A DNA stretch of 64,000 nt from an uncultured Enterobacterales bacterium (GCA_945288535.1 CALYQQ010000005.1:91371-155370); one strand, 5' to 3'. Shown: positions 1 through 10,398, counted from the first letter of the stretch. Numbers and translations are program-made. The notes: generated by a model not told the origin, from the sequence alone.

Positions 1-2
1 CA

Positions 3-215
3 CTTTTTCGTTCTGTTTTATTCGCTAAGCCAGGGAGAGGGCCGCACGACTTCGGTGATGTTGCTGAGGGTCAGCTGAGTATTGAAGATGTACTCAGACT
101 TATCCATCAGGCAACTGCTAAAGCCGACGCTGTTGGACTTACAATCGCTGAACATATGCCTTGGGATATGCTAAATCTCAAAAATATGCTTAATGCATTA
201 CCACTTATGAAATAA
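3..215 (+). CDS. Arginase/ureohydrolase family protein, C-terminal fragment
   Basis: The open frame enters from the left edge and gives 70 residues ending in TAA. The tail reads GLTIAEHMPWDMLNLKN near the end, with an HDFGDVAEGQLS segment before it. This resembles the C-terminal end of arginase-family (ureohydrolase) proteins, which hydrolyse guanidino compounds at a dinuclear metal centre. The metal-binding motifs of the family lie upstream and cannot be seen, so substrate and activity are unknown. The gene is convergent with the minus-strand cobalamin operon. The family assignment comes from recalled resemblance of the tail only. Confidence 0.5.
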   Translation, partial: LFRSVLFAKPGRGPHDFGDVAEGQLSIEDVLRLIHQATAKADAVGLTIAEHMPWDMLNLKNMLNALPLMK

Positions 216-666
216 TATTGTCTATTGGGAAACTAGACTGCTCTCGCAATAATACACTATACAAAAGCCAGATGGATTCGTACTCTACTCACGCTCTAGA
301 TGGGATAAGCCCCATAAAAGTTAATACGTTAAAAGATATTAAAACTTATTATACGTTGCGTTGATTTACCGTTAAGCCGCCTCTATTGTGAAAAAGGAAC
401 CAATATAATTAATGTTAGCTAGCCAGTTACACGTCATCTTTGGGTTAAAATAACAGCTAAATCAACGTACAATCCAGAGTTATAGACAGTTTTTTCTCTA
501 ATGATGACATTATTTGAATTTTTCGCATTTCCCATTGAGATATCTTGTATTTTTCAGCGTGCCTGAATTACATGGGCAAATTTAACCTGTCAAGTTAGAC
601 AATACATCATGGTATAATATTGTTAATTATAAAAATATAATATATCCTAAAAATCATTTTATCTGA
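216..666. other. Intergenic stretch, possibly with a gene relic
   Basis: This 451-base gap separates the convergent arginase-family fragment and cobC. No RNA gene or clear terminator with a T-run was recognised. On the minus strand a stop-bounded frame without a good start, roughly 570 to 457, reads AEKYKISQWEMRKIQ and similar. It looks more protein-like than random AT-rich sequence and could be a remnant of a lost gene, but this is weak. Confidence 0.3.
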
Positions 667-1260
667 TTAACCATTTATTTTTTCGATAATACCATGGTCA
701 TTTTCAAATCGTAATAGACTGTAAGCGTCTTGGTGGAATGTAAATTGCCAGAACGCCTCAGTAGGTAAATTTAATATCGTAAGCATTAATAGTCGCAGTG
801 GACCTTGATGGCCAACAAATAATAAATGTCCTGCTGATTGACTGCTTAATAATGTCTGCCAAGCCGTATTAACTCTTTGACGAAAATTGTCAAAACTTTC
901 TCCCCCAGGCGGCGCTTGCTTTAGCCAATTTTTACACCAGTGGTGATAGCGTTGGCTATCTTTAATTTGCAGATCTCGATAATGCTGCCCTTCCCATTCA
1001 CCAAAATCCAGCTCATTAAATTCAGCAATGGACGTTATATCGGCCTGAGGTGCAATAATATGAGCCGTTTGCCTAGTTCGTTGTAGACCACTACAAATCA
1101 CTTTATCAAACGTAATCGATTTTAACCGATAGGCTAATGCATTGGCTTGTTGTATACCCCGATCATTCAATGCAATATCACTACAGCCATAATAAAGGCC
1201 ACGTTTATTGGCAATGGTTTCGCCATGTCGAACTAAATAAATGATTAACATAAGTGACAC
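667..1260 (-). CDS. cobC: Adenosylcobalamin/alpha-ribazole phosphatase
   Basis: This is a 197-residue histidine phosphatase (phosphoglycerate-mutase fold). The catalytic YLVRHGET lies at about residues 8-15, and the second His is in VGHQGPL near residue 150. CobC removes the 5'-phosphate from alpha-ribazole phosphate or adenosylcobalamin phosphate, the last step of nucleotide-loop assembly. It is the last gene of the cobalamin operon, six bases after cobS. The start is either GTG at 1260, with TATAGG five bases upstream, or ATG at 1251, which would remove three residues. In Salmonella cobC is not part of the cbi-cob operon; here it takes the place where cobT would be. The operon context makes CobC much likelier than a generic phosphatase. 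Confidence 0.88.
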   Translation of the reverse strand: MSLMLIIYLVRHGETIANKRGLYYGCSDIALNDRGIQQANALAYRLKSITFDKVICSGLQRTRQTAHIIAPQADITSIAEFNELDFGEWEGQHYRDLQIKDSQRYHHWCKNWLKQAPPGGESFDNFRQRVNTAWQTLLSSQSAGHLLFVGHQGPLRLLMLTILNLPTEAFWQFTFHQDAYSLLRFENDHGIIEKING

Positions 1261-1266
1261 TGTAAC

Positions 1267-2067
1267 CTATAATGACATTGTAGGTGTTAACAATGATAAA
1301 CAAAAGCAGAGTTCTGCTAATTCTATACCACCACCAAGTGTATCACCTGTTTGCCCAGCTAATTTTCGTTGAATATAGGCTCGATAACAACACATAAAAC
1401 CCAATGTGAACAAAGCACAGACGATCCCGACGCCACCATTAACGATGGCGATAATAATCCCACCACAACTTAAGGTTAACTTCGCTTGTTTTGTTGTCAC
1501 TTTGCCAATATAAACATGACCTAATCCCTTATCACGTGCATAAGGCTGGCGATACATTAGAATAATTACCGCTAAAGTTCTAGCGACAACGGGCGCACCA
1601 ATTAAAGCCGTATAGACTGATACATCATGTTCTTCAGACAATGCATAGAGTACGGCTATTTTAAGAGTGATAGCAAAAAATAAGGCTAAAACACCATTAG
1701 TACCAATACGACTATCACGCATAATTTCCAGCATTTTTGGCCGTTGATATAATGTAAAAACACCATCAGCGGTATCCGCCAAACCATCAAGATGAAATGC
1801 ACCTGTAATAACAGTGTTACATAATACTGCAAAAAGTAAGCCTATCGCACTCCCCCATACGCATTGCGCCAGGCTAAATACCAGTGCACAACTCATACCG
1901 ATAATAAATCCTATGATAGGAAAGAAAATAACACCTTTAACATAATCATCAATGGTAATGTGTTGAGTAAAACGTTGTGGTACGGGTATGCGACTAATAA
2001 ACTGTAGTGAGGCGCAAAAGATTTGCCACCAATAAATGCGATTAATATGATGTAATCTATGGGGCAT
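1267..2067 (-). CDS. cobS: Adenosylcobinamide-GDP ribazoletransferase (cobalamin synthase)
   Basis: CobS joins adenosylcobinamide-GDP to alpha-ribazole (phosphate) at the inner membrane. The 266-residue product has several hydrophobic segments and the family signature FHLDGLADTADG in its N-terminal half, plus RIGTNGVLAL shortly after. The ATG at 2067 is preferred over an upstream in-frame start at 2127: it has AAAGGATAACCGT in front, begins four bases after the cobU stop, and gives a normal N-terminus leading into the FISRIPVP segment. The upstream start would overlap cobU. The cobC start follows closely. Confidence 0.92.
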   Translation of the reverse strand: MPHRLHHINRIYWWQIFCASLQFISRIPVPQRFTQHITIDDYVKGVIFFPIIGFIIGMSCALVFSLAQCVWGSAIGLLFAVLCNTVITGAFHLDGLADTADGVFTLYQRPKMLEIMRDSRIGTNGVLALFFAITLKIAVLYALSEEHDVSVYTALIGAPVVARTLAVIILMYRQPYARDKGLGHVYIGKVTTKQAKLTLSCGGIIIAIVNGGVGIVCALFTLGFMCCYRAYIQRKLAGQTGDTLGGGIELAELCFCLSLLTPTMSL

Positions 2068-2071
2068 ACGG

Positions 2072-2629
2072 TTATCCTTTAATTTTGATATCAATTCCTG
2101 ATACCACAAAGTGAACTGTTTCAGCACATTCAGCTAATTTCTGGTTAGCTCGCCCGGCAATATCACGAAAATGTCTTGCTAAGCGATTTTCTGGCACAAT
2201 ACCGAGCCCTAACTCGTTAGTAACAATAATGACATGACATTGGGAAGTATGACAGGCTGTCAATAGTTGATCGAGTTGCCAATTTACTTTTTTTTCTAAT
2301 GTAGCAAAACATAATGTTTCAATAGGCTTATTAGCCGCATAATCAAAAAGCAAATTGCTTAGCATTGTTGTTATACACTCCAGTAAAATAACTTGATAAC
2401 CAGGAGCTTTTTCATTAATTAACGTGCCTAAATTTCGATAGCCTTCATAGGTATGCCAATGGCATGGACGTTGCTTACGGTGAATTGCTACTCGACGTTC
2501 TGTTTCATCATCAAGTAATAGTGAAGTAGCAATATATAAAACATTACCTTGTTGTCCTGCGAACTGATAGGCTAGTTTTTCTGCAACGTTGCTTTTACCG
2601 CTACGCGCCCCACCAGTAATTAAAATCAT
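2072..2629 (-). CDS. cobU: Adenosylcobinamide kinase / cobinamide-phosphate guanylyltransferase
   Basis: CobU phosphorylates adenosylcobinamide and transfers GMP to it, giving adenosylcobinamide-GDP for CobS. The 185-residue protein starts with the P-loop GGARSGKS (residues 6-13), as in the family, and has the expected length of about 180 residues. Its ATG overlaps the cbiP stop by four bases (ATGA), indicating translational coupling. The downstream segment with TNELGLGIVPENRLAR is typical of CobU. Confidence 0.95.
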   Translation of the reverse strand: MILITGGARSGKSNVAEKLAYQFAGQQGNVLYIATSLLLDDETERRVAIHRKQRPCHWHTYEGYRNLGTLINEKAPGYQVILLECITTMLSNLLFDYAANKPIETLCFATLEKKVNWQLDQLLTACHTSQCHVIIVTNELGLGIVPENRLARHFRDIAGRANQKLAECAETVHFVVSGIDIKIKG

Positions 2630-4200
2630 AATGTCCCTCCTGATGGGTTAAGTTGCATGATTTGATAAATTTTGGCCAAATCTAAATTTTGACGCATGAC
2701 ATCAGCTAATTTGTCATATTGCTGCTGTTTAAACTGATGAAATGATAGTGTCTCAGATAAAAGTGGCCAGTTATGGCGTAAGCGCAATGCATTCAAGAGA
2801 CCTCGGCTAAAATTATCTTCATCAAATAAACCATGAATATATGTTCCCATAATATTGCCGTCATTGCTTACCATACCCTCATTATGGGGAATGTGATCAA
2901 TATTCTCGCTAGAAACACATTGACTAAAATAAGTGACATGATTTACACCTGAAATAGAAGCATCATTCGCTACGACTTTCGTTTGTCCCATATGAATTTC
3001 GTAACCCGATAATATTTCACCATGACAAAATTGGAACAAGCCTTTTGTGGGGGCGGTTACTTTAGCCGTTACCTGACATGTGGTTTTTTCCGCTGTGAAA
3101 TAGGTATCACAAGGCAATAATCCTAATCCAGGTAAATGGTTAATATGCGATTCAATACCATCATAGATCGTTCGACCTAACATCTGATAACCACCACAAA
3201 TACCTATAACCGGTGTACCCAACGCGGAGAGTTGCTGTATTTCGGCCGCTAAACCACTGTTATACAAATAAGAAAGGTCTTCTAAGGTATTTTTAGAACC
3301 AGGAATAATAATGAGATCAGCCTGATTAATTTGTTGCCCTGGTTGTATATAACGTAAACGAACATCAGGTTGCTGTATTAACGCATTAAAATCAGTAAAA
3401 TTAGCAATATAAGGAAGTTTTATGACGACAATATCTAACATCATTTGTTTATCGTTATTCTCGGTATGGTAATGTGAACGCATTAATGCAACACTATCTT
3501 CATCGTCAATATGAATAGCCAACATAGGCATCACACCTAATACCGGTACATTTGTCATTGCTTCAAGTGCATCAATACCGGGTTGTAATAATGCTACATC
3601 ACCACGAAATTTGTTAATAATAATACCTTTAACTCGCAGCCGTTCACTTTCAGACAATAGCGCTAATGTGCCATAAATCGCGGCGAAAACACCGCCACGA
3701 TCAATGTCTGCAACTAAAATAACGGGCGCATCAATTCGTTCAGCTAATCCCATATTCACGATATCATGTTCTCGCAAATTAATTTCGGCTGGACTGCCCG
3801 CACCTTCAATCACAATGATTTGATACTCTTCGGCTAATTGCTTATAACAGGATATAACATGTTTAACTAAATGGGGCTTAAACTGATGATAGCGAATTGC
3901 ATTCATGTCGGCTATTTTTTTGCCAAGAACAATAAGTTGTGAATGACGTTCGCCCATTGGTTTTAATAAGATAGGATTCATGCGTGCATCAGGTTCAATT
4001 CCAGCAGCTTCAGCCTGAACGATTTGCGCGCGTCCCATCTCTTCATTTTTTTGACTAATGCCAGAGTTAAGTGCCATATTCTGTGATTTAAAAGGAGCAA
4101 CACGAAAACCATCTTGAGCGAAAATACGGCATAATCCTGTAGCGAGAATACTTTTACCCACATCAGAAGCTGTGCCTTGCAACATAATTGAACTGGCCAT
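2626..4200 (-). CDS. cbiP: Adenosylcobyric acid synthase (glutamine-hydrolysing)
   Basis: CbiP (CobQ) amidates carboxylates b, d, e and g of adenosylcobyrinic acid a,c-diamide using glutamine and ATP. The N-terminal dethiobiotin-synthetase-like ATPase domain has QGTASDVGKS right after the start. The C-terminal class I glutamine amidotransferase domain has its nucleophile in GICGGYQMLG and its catalytic His in GTYIHGLF. I place the start at ATG 4200 because MASSIMLQGTASDVGKS aligns directly with the usual enterobacterial N-terminus. In-frame ATGs at 4203 and 4215 are possible alternatives. It overlaps cobU by four bases. A 72-base gap to cbiL is where cbiMNQO sit in Salmonella. Confidence 0.93.
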   Translation of the reverse strand: MASSIMLQGTASDVGKSILATGLCRIFAQDGFRVAPFKSQNMALNSGISQKNEEMGRAQIVQAEAAGIEPDARMNPILLKPMGERHSQLIVLGKKIADMNAIRYHQFKPHLVKHVISCYKQLAEEYQIIVIEGAGSPAEINLREHDIVNMGLAERIDAPVILVADIDRGGVFAAIYGTLALLSESERLRVKGIIINKFRGDVALLQPGIDALEAMTNVPVLGVMPMLAIHIDDEDSVALMRSHYHTENNDKQMMLDIVVIKLPYIANFTDFNALIQQPDVRLRYIQPGQQINQADLIIIPGSKNTLEDLSYLYNSGLAAEIQQLSALGTPVIGICGGYQMLGRTIYDGIESHINHLPGLGLLPCDTYFTAEKTTCQVTAKVTAPTKGLFQFCHGEILSGYEIHMGQTKVVANDASISGVNHVTYFSQCVSSENIDHIPHNEGMVSNDGNIMGTYIHGLFDEDNFSRGLLNALRLRHNWPLLSETLSFHQFKQQQYDKLADVMRQNLDLAKIYQIMQLNPSGGTL

Positions 4201-4272
4201 CATTTTTCTTATCATCTCTTTTTTGAGTTAATTTACTAAGATCTGGACAAAATCTTTAAAGTTAATTACGGG

Positions 4273-4977
4273 TTATTGCCATAATTTATTAATTAAAATT
4301 GTGGTGAAATAAGACAATTTTTCCTGTTCATCAATAGTTTGAATATTATGGTAAATGTATTCTGTTTCTAACGCAGCATTGCAAACCAATACAGCATGGT
4401 TGATTAAATGATGTTTTATCAATAAATGTTTTATTAACGGGAAATTCGCCGTCACTTTCATAAGGATTAAACTTTGATGTTGCACCAATGCAGACTCAAT
4501 TTCATTCGCTGGCGCTGTACACGAAATAACCGCCATTGATTGTTGTTCCATAGCCAGTGGAATTTGGCAACGTGATGCGATATAAGCAAAAGATGTAATA
4601 CCGGGAATAATGGCTATTGGGATTTTATTTTGTAATCGTGCTAATAAATTAACCCACGTGCTAAATAACATGCTATCACCAAGCGAAATAAAACCGACTA
4701 AGTGATCATGGTCTACATCCTTTGCCATTTCATGTGCAATAGCATCCCATTGGTGTTCTTTTTGTAAACTATTTGTCGTCATAGGGAAATGACGTAGTTT
4801 TATTTCAATATGATCAGGTAAATAAGGCTGTACAATTGACAATGCAAGGCTTGTTCCCCCTTGTCGCCCTGCTGGTGCATATAAGATTGTTAATGCAGAT
4901 AAGCAGTTAACTGCCCTGATAGTAAGCAGATCACTACATCCTGGTCCAGTACTAATTGCAAATAATTTTCCTGTCAT
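4273..4977 (-). CDS. cbiL: Cobalt-precorrin-2 C20-methyltransferase
   Basis: CbiL transfers a methyl group from S-adenosylmethionine to C20 of cobalt-factor II or precorrin-2. The 234-residue protein has the tetrapyrrole methylase fold signature STGPGCSDLLT at its N-terminus, then ILYAPAGRQGG, GFISLGDSMLFSTW and a PGITSF segment, all in the family order. Overall similarity to the Salmonella CbiL pattern is high. It lies two bases after the cbiK stop region in the same minus-strand operon and is followed directly by cbiP. Confidence 0.94.
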   Translation of the reverse strand: MTGKLFAISTGPGCSDLLTIRAVNCLSALTILYAPAGRQGGTSLALSIVQPYLPDHIEIKLRHFPMTTNSLQKEHQWDAIAHEMAKDVDHDHLVGFISLGDSMLFSTWVNLLARLQNKIPIAIIPGITSFAYIASRCQIPLAMEQQSMAVISCTAPANEIESALVQHQSLILMKVTANFPLIKHLLIKHHLINHAVLVCNAALETEYIYHNIQTIDEQEKLSYFTTILINKLWQ

Positions 4978-4979
4978 AA

Positions 4980-5765
4980 TTAATAATCTCTATCAGCTTT
5001 AGCTGCTTTTGAATGTGAGACAAATATCTCTTGTACTAATGGATTTTCACCCAATCCTTGTAACCAACATTGCGTATCAATCCCTGCTGTGATCAACTTT
5101 GTACTCCATGAGTCTTCATCGTCTGACGCCATATCATGAATTGCATGATCGCCAGCAACAGTCATCAGAGGCATTAAATGCACTTTACGTACTTTTTCCT
5201 CAAGCAATTGCGTAATAATAGAGTTAATTTCAGGATAACTTTCTACTGCACCAACTAATGCTGGGATTTTTTTTGCTCGTAAAAGATGATCTAAACAAGC
5301 ATATGCCGCAAATGCATAATGCGTTGCGCCATGCCCCATAAAAACGACGCGCTCATCTGCCGCAAGTTCAGGCATTTGTGCTTGTAATGCAATAATTAAT
5401 TGTTCATAGTCATCAAAATGGGTAATTAATGGGTTACCAATAGCCAAATAAGTAAAACTGTCGCGAAAATTATCAATTTGTTTAACAATTTTGCCATACT
5501 CATCGCCATTAATCACATGTAATGACTGAACTAGTATGTCCTGATACCCTAAATCATGTAAGCGTTGTAATGCTTGCTGTGGATTATCAATATATTCACC
5601 ATCGCGTTTAGCTAATTTAGCCATAATAAGCGTAGAAGTGAATGCCCGAAAAAAATCCCGATCAGGATATTCGGCAGCCAAACGTTGCTCACACGCAGTA
5701 ATATTTTTTAATCGAGTCTGAGGATAGCTAGTACCAAAACTAATTACTAAAATTGCTTTTTTCAT
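4980..5765 (-). CDS. cbiK: Sirohydrochlorin cobaltochelatase
   Basis: CbiK inserts cobalt into sirohydrochlorin and so commits it to the anaerobic cobalamin route. The 261-residue chelatase begins ILVISFGTSYPQTR; its metal-binding His residues lie in FMGHGATHYAFAAY and in LMPLMTVAGDHAIHDM. The length and motifs match the enteric cytoplasmic CbiK rather than the smaller CbiX. No signal peptide is seen, unlike the periplasmic CbiK of sulphate reducers. It is immediately upstream of cbiL in the operon. Confidence 0.95.
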   Translation of the reverse strand: MKKAILVISFGTSYPQTRLKNITACEQRLAAEYPDRDFFRAFTSTLIMAKLAKRDGEYIDNPQQALQRLHDLGYQDILVQSLHVINGDEYGKIVKQIDNFRDSFTYLAIGNPLITHFDDYEQLIIALQAQMPELAADERVVFMGHGATHYAFAAYACLDHLLRAKKIPALVGAVESYPEINSIITQLLEEKVRKVHLMPLMTVAGDHAIHDMASDDEDSWSTKLITAGIDTQCWLQGLGENPLVQEIFVSHSKAAKADRDY

Positions 5766-5806
5766 TATGTCTCTACTAGTTAATTGAATTGGGTAAAAAG
5801 AGCAAT

Positions 5807-6607
5807 CTATTCACCATGTGTTATTTTTTGATGTGCTGTCTGTTGGATATACGCCAACACATCATCTAATGAAAATACTTTATACGGATAAACTATTCTG
5901 GGCCGGTGGATCACAATACATGGTATTTGTAATGCTACACAGGCTGTAATTTTATGTTGAAAACCACCTGCGTATCCGGATTCTTTGGTGATCACGACAT
6001 CAGGTTGATAAGTTTGGTAAAGTGCTATATTCATTTCATGACTAAATGGGCCTTTCATGGCGATAATATCAGCGACGCCTAATCCGAGCTTATAACAGTT
6101 CTCTATCACATCTACGGTCGGTAATACCCTAGCAATTATTTGTTTATCTATTAATAAGTTCACATACTCTATAAGTTGTTTACTTCCTGTAGTCAAAAAT
6201 ACCCGTTTACCCAATGTGTTTGCCAGAATACACGCCTGATGTACGCTATCAACGTTAATAATTAATGGATTGTCGCAAATCTCTACTTCAACAGGTCGCT
6301 CAAATCGCACATAGTTAATAGAGTGTGTCGAGCAGGCAATCATTATGTTATGCGAAACTTCGGTAGCAAAAGGATGTGTTGCATCAACGACTAAATTAAT
6401 CTTCTGGGTTACTAACCATTGCTGCATCTGTTCTGTCGTCATTCGTCCTGTAATAACTGATCCTTTAACTTTTGCGGCGAGCATTTCCCCTGCAGAGGTG
6501 GCTACTGATAAGCTATAATGAATATGGTTCTTATCAAGTAACTGACAAAGTGTTATTGCATCAGATGTACCACCAAATATATGGATCTGTAATTGTTCAA
6601 GTTGCAT
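5807..6607 (-). CDS. cbiJ: Cobalt-precorrin-6A reductase
   Basis: CbiJ reduces the ring of cobalt-precorrin-6A with a nicotinamide cofactor. The product has a Rossmann-type start, IHIFGGTSDA, followed by VVDATHPFA and VFLTTGSKQL, all characteristic of the CobK/CbiJ family. ATG at 6607 overlaps the cbiH stop as TGATG; a GTG at 6610 is the only alternative. Length, 266 residues, is normal. A gap of about 40 bases separates it from cbiK. Confidence 0.92.
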   Translation of the reverse strand: MQLEQLQIHIFGGTSDAITLCQLLDKNHIHYSLSVATSAGEMLAAKVKGSVITGRMTTEQMQQWLVTQKINLVVDATHPFATEVSHNIMIACSTHSINYVRFERPVEVEICDNPLIINVDSVHQACILANTLGKRVFLTTGSKQLIEYVNLLIDKQIIARVLPTVDVIENCYKLGLGVADIIAMKGPFSHEMNIALYQTYQPDVVITKESGYAGGFQHKITACVALQIPCIVIHRPRIVYPYKVFSLDDVLAYIQQTAHQKITHGE

Positions 6608-7332
6608 CACAATTGATAACCCCTAGGTGTAATCATTAGGCCACTATCAATATAAGTGGTTTTATTACCAACGATGACCAGACTCCGCATATCAACGCGT
6701 GTGTAATCAATAGTAGCGAAGGTTGTTAACCATTTTTCCTGATGCTTTCGTCCTACTTCTTTTACAATACCTACCGGTGTTGTATCCGCTTTATAAGGAC
6801 GCATTAAATTAAACGCACGAGTTAAATGATTAGGTCTGCCGCGGCTACGAGGATTATAAAAACAAATTACAAAATCCGCCGCTGCTGCATACATAATCCG
6901 CTGTTCAATCACATCCCATGGTGTAAGCAAATCACTTAAACTAATATGACAAAAATCGTGCATTAAAGGCGCACCTAATAATGCTGCCGATGCAGAGCTA
7001 GCTGTCACTCCCGCAATCACCTTGACTGGGATGGACAATTTTTGCCGGGTCGTTAATTCAAGCACTAAACCTGCCATACCGTAAATACCAGCATCACCAC
7101 TACTAACTAATGCTACTTTTTTTCCTTGTACAGCAAGATCAATAGCAACCTGACAACGTTCAATCTCTTTACACATTCCCGTTTTAATGACGTCTTTGTC
7201 ATCGATTAATCCTTTTATTAAATGTGTATACGTTTTATAACCAACGATAATTTCAGCATCGTAAATGGCTCTAATAGCCTCTTCTGTCATCGTTGCTTGA
7301 TCCCCTGGCCCTATTCCAATTACATATAGCAT
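6607..7332 (-). CDS. cbiH: Cobalt-precorrin-3 C17-methyltransferase
   Basis: CbiH methylates C17 and drives ring contraction of the corrinoid macrocycle together with CbiG chemistry downstream. The 241-residue protein has the methylase signature [14 protein letters not shown] at the N-terminus, VSSGDAGIYGMAG in the middle and FCFYNPRSRGRP-like ICFYNPRSRGRP later, the last being a strong CbiH/CobJ mark. It overlaps cbiG by 13 bases upstream and touches cbiJ downstream. Confidence 0.95.
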   Translation of the reverse strand: MLYVIGIGPGDQATMTEEAIRAIYDAEIIVGYKTYTHLIKGLIDDKDVIKTGMCKEIERCQVAIDLAVQGKKVALVSSGDAGIYGMAGLVLELTTRQKLSIPVKVIAGVTASSASAALLGAPLMHDFCHISLSDLLTPWDVIEQRIMYAAAADFVICFYNPRSRGRPNHLTRAFNLMRPYKADTTPVGIVKEVGRKHQEKWLTTFATIDYTRVDMRSLVIVGNKTTYIDSGLMITPRGYQL

Positions 7333-8372
7333 GGTGTAACTCCTAATGTTATGGTGATCCCATTTTCTTTACAGCTTTCTCCTAATAAATGCCCTCTACT
7401 CATCAACCAAGCTACGGGTTGTGAAACACTACCAATACCTAATGTTTGTTTTACAAAAGAGGATTGTGGAAAAAGGGACTCGTAAGGAATTAATTGATCT
7501 AATGAATAAACATTGAAAGGTACACTTAGTTGATCAGCCAGTTCAATTAATCCCACTTCATCTTGTTTAATGTCAATACTGCCAATTTGTTGTAATGCCA
7601 ACAGATGGAGCTGATTTAGTGAAAAATGATCACGCAATTGTCGATACAGTGCTTCATATTGAGTACCACGGCGACAACCAATTCCGGCAACGATTCGTCG
7701 AGGAATAACTTGAAAAATAGGTAAACCCAGGTTAGGTAATGGATTGGCCATCGTGACCCAGACTAATGCATCTAAACCGGTTATTTGTTGAAGATTATCA
7801 ATCACGGTAAAACCACGTCGATCATTTACTTGATGATGTTCCTGATATAGTCCTACGCACTTACCACTGATTAACATCTGATTAATTTTTTTTACTGAAT
7901 CATGATAATTAGCAATCGCTGCGTTCATATCTAATGCAATCATATCTAACGCGGCGACGTGATTGATATCTGTCGCAGTGGTGATCACAGGGTCAGCATT
8001 CAATCGTTCAGCTAAATATAATGCCAGTCGATTAGCACCACCAATATGGCCTGATAATAAACTAATTATATGTTTACCCTTTTCATCCATTACCAGTACC
8101 GCCGGATCATGTAATTTTGTTTGTAATAATGGGGCTATAGTCCGTACAGCAATTCCGGTGGCACAAATAAAAAGTAACGATTGATAATCTACGAAGAGTC
8201 TTGCTACACTTTGTGCGAAATTCATCGTAAATGGCTGTAAGCCAGACTTGGCTAATGCCTTCGTCGTATAACAATCGCAAGGTATTATTTTAGCAATGCG
8301 TAGTGATTGCTGATTGCCTCTCGGGGTTAAGCTAATCACAGCCAGTGCATTATTCACTTTGACGGAATTCAT
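7320..8372 (-). CDS. cbiG: Cobalt-precorrin-5A hydrolase
   Basis: CbiG opens the delta-lactone of cobalt-precorrin-5A and releases acetaldehyde. The ATG at 8372 is chosen because [17 protein letters not shown] lines up with the usual CbiG start; the longer frame to 8417 lies inside cbiF. Motifs include [29 protein letters not shown] and, in the C-terminal domain, [10 protein letters not shown] and [14 protein letters not shown]. The 350-residue length is as in Salmonella. It overlaps the end of cbiF by 23 bases; the ribosome binding site is weak (GAG seven bases upstream), which suggests coupling to cbiF translation. Confidence 0.93.
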   Translation of the reverse strand: MNSVKVNNALAVISLTPRGNQQSLRIAKIIPCDCYTTKALAKSGLQPFTMNFAQSVARLFVDYQSLLFICATGIAVRTIAPLLQTKLHDPAVLVMDEKGKHIISLLSGHIGGANRLALYLAERLNADPVITTATDINHVAALDMIALDMNAAIANYHDSVKKINQMLISGKCVGLYQEHHQVNDRRGFTVIDNLQQITGLDALVWVTMANPLPNLGLPIFQVIPRRIVAGIGCRRGTQYEALYRQLRDHFSLNQLHLLALQQIGSIDIKQDEVGLIELADQLSVPFNVYSLDQLIPYESLFPQSSFVKQTLGIGSVSQPVAWLMSRGHLLGESCKENGITITLGVTPCYM

Positions 8373-9129
8373 GACTAAACTCGGCCGCATAAAGTTTGGA
8401 ATGATAATAAGTATCACCTAAGAAATCGCCAACTAGAATCAAAGCTGTTTTTTTAATACCGGCATTCGCGACTTTTTTGGCAATATCCTGCAAAGTACCT
8501 TTTACAGTCATTTGTTCTGGCCAGGTAGCTTTATAAATAACGGCAGTTGGTGTATCTACTGGATATCCACCTTCAATTAGTTTTGCTACAACTTGGTTCA
8601 CACTTTGAACGGACAAAAAAATTGCCATAGAGGTCCGATGGCTAGCAAAAGATTCAATTGATTCGCGCGAGGGGGTGGTCGTACGCCCGGCAATACGGGT
8701 AATAATTAAACTTTGTGATACATTAGGTACGGTATATTCAACACCAAGTGTGGCGGCTGCACCTAAAAATGAACTTACACCGGGTATTATTGTAAATTTA
8801 ATTTGCCTTTTTTTGAGTTCTTCTATTTGCTCACGAATTGAACCATATAAGGATAAATCACCTGTCTGTAAACGTATGACAAGTTTTTCTTGTTTCATGC
8901 TATCGACTATAAGGCTAATAATTTCATTTAATGTCATGGTCGCACTGTCATAATATGCGGTGTGGGGTTTACAATAGTTTAATAGTGCTGGATTAATTAA
9001 TGAGCCCGCATAAATAACAATATCAGCATGAGACAAAAGACGATATCCTTTCATTGTAATTAATTCACAATCGCCTGGCCCAGCACCAATAAAATAGACG
9101 TTATCTTTGGCAATCACATCATTGTTCAT
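8350..9129 (-). CDS. cbiF: Cobalt-precorrin-4 C11-methyltransferase
   Basis: CbiF methylates C11 of cobalt-precorrin-4. The 259-residue protein has [18 protein letters not shown] near its start, then [24 protein letters not shown] and [13 protein letters not shown], the standard order of this methylase branch. It overlaps cbiT by 11 bases and cbiG by 23, so the three genes form a translationally linked block. Confidence 0.95.
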   Translation of the reverse strand: MNNDVIAKDNVYFIGAGPGDCELITMKGYRLLSHADIVIYAGSLINPALLNYCKPHTAYYDSATMTLNEIISLIVDSMKQEKLVIRLQTGDLSLYGSIREQIEELKKRQIKFTIIPGVSSFLGAAATLGVEYTVPNVSQSLIITRIAGRTTTPSRESIESFASHRTSMAIFLSVQSVNQVVAKLIEGGYPVDTPTAVIYKATWPEQMTVKGTLQDIAKKVANAGIKKTALILVGDFLGDTYYHSKLYAAEFSHEFRQSE

Positions 9130-9697
9130 TGTCGTGTATCTCCTTTTTCTGACAAGAAATAATGTAAGTGGGATTTGCGGGTTTAAAATAATTCCCTTGC
9201 CCTAATTTAGTCAGGTGAGATATCTGTAATTGACAGACGTTAATGTGGTCGAATTTACAATGATGTAAGTATTCAATCGCCTCCAACATATTATTAAGTA
9301 AAATAAAATTCATAACCAAATGACCACCGCTAACAAGTAATTTTTCACTCCAGTCAATAAGGTCGGTTAATTTACCATTACTTCCTCCAATGAAAATCGC
9401 ATCTGCACAATAATCTTTAAGTGGTAATGGCGCTGTCACAGGTAAAATAGTCATATTATTAACAGCAAATTTTTGCCGATTTTGCTCAATTAACTGTATT
9501 GCTTCTCTATTGTGTTCGATCGAAAGAACGTGTAAGTGGGGATAACGCAATCCTGCTTCAATGGAAATACTTCCAGTACCTGCGCCGACATCAAGAAAAT
9601 AACGAGCTTTATTTAATGCAAGTCTTTCTAACGTCAAAATACGAACATCTTCTTTTGTCATAGGTACCTTGCCGCGGATAAATTCACAGTCCTTCAT
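9119..9697 (-). CDS. cbiT: Cobalt-precorrin-6B C15-methyltransferase (decarboxylating)
   Basis: CbiT methylates C15 and decarboxylates the C12 acetate side chain. The 192-residue protein carries the class I methyltransferase SAM motif [16 protein letters not shown] after a short N-terminal segment with [11 protein letters not shown]. In aerobic producers this activity is fused with CbiE as CobL; here the two are separate genes, as in Salmonella. cbiE ends 32 bases upstream of its start. Confidence 0.94.
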   Translation of the reverse strand: MKDCEFIRGKVPMTKEDVRILTLERLALNKARYFLDVGAGTGSISIEAGLRYPHLHVLSIEHNREAIQLIEQNRQKFAVNNMTILPVTAPLPLKDYCADAIFIGGSNGKLTDLIDWSEKLLVSGGHLVMNFILLNNMLEAIEYLHHCKFDHINVCQLQISHLTKLGQGNYFKPANPTYIISCQKKEIHDNEQ

Positions 9698-9729
9698 GAT
9701 ATTGCACCTTTAAGTGTATCTATATCCAT

Positions 9730-10398
9730 TTATTGTGGCGATTTGATCACACTATTAATCAAATTTTCTTCTGCGAACAAAATTGTCTCATATGGCCGCC
9801 AGGGTGTTTGTAAAATAATGACAATATTTAACGCATAGGTTGTTTCAATTTTAGTTGGGTGGATAATAATCCGTTCATTAGGATAAGAAAGATTTTCACC
9901 AATAATTAAATAGCGTTGTAATTGACGTTGCTGAATCTGTTGCGATATTTCATAAGGACCAATGCACTGATCAGTGACCATTGCCACTTTTTTATGGGCA
10001 AGGATAAAATCAAAATCAGGTAATTTGCCATGGCTACTGGTTAAATAGACATCATTCATATCCAGACCAATACGGCTAAAAAGATATTGCACCGTACTAA
10101 TACCCGGTATAATTCGTACATTTTCTATACCTAGTTGTTGGCATAAAAACTTACCTATGCCATATAGCATAGGATCACCCGAGGCTAAAATAGTAATTTG
10201 ATATTGCTGATGTTTAACTAACCAAGCTAACAGCTTATTTAGTTGACTATCAAGCAAATGTATTTGTCCGCTAAAATCAGTAAATAATGCCAGTTGACGT
10301 GGCGCACCTACTAACCAATTACTGCTATTAATAATTTGTTGTGCTAACGGTATTAAATAATCTCGGTGTCCTGGGCCTATTCCTACGACATTAATCAT
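9730..10398 (-). CDS. cbiE: Cobalt-precorrin-7 C5-methyltransferase
   Basis: CbiE methylates C5 of cobalt-precorrin-7. The 222-residue protein starts [19 protein letters not shown], the tetrapyrrole methylase glycine-rich motif, and has [17 protein letters not shown] and [17 protein letters not shown] further on. It is slightly longer at the C-terminus than the roughly 200-residue enteric homologues. Its start overlaps the cbiD stop by eight bases. Confidence 0.93.
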   Translation of the reverse strand: MINVVGIGPGHRDYLIPLAQQIINSSNWLVGAPRQLALFTDFSGQIHLLDSQLNKLLAWLVKHQQYQITILASGDPMLYGIGKFLCQQLGIENVRIIPGISTVQYLFSRIGLDMNDVYLTSSHGKLPDFDFILAHKKVAMVTDQCIGPYEISQQIQQRQLQRYLIIGENLSYPNERIIIHPTKIETTYALNIVIILQTPWRPYETILFAEENLINSVIKSPQ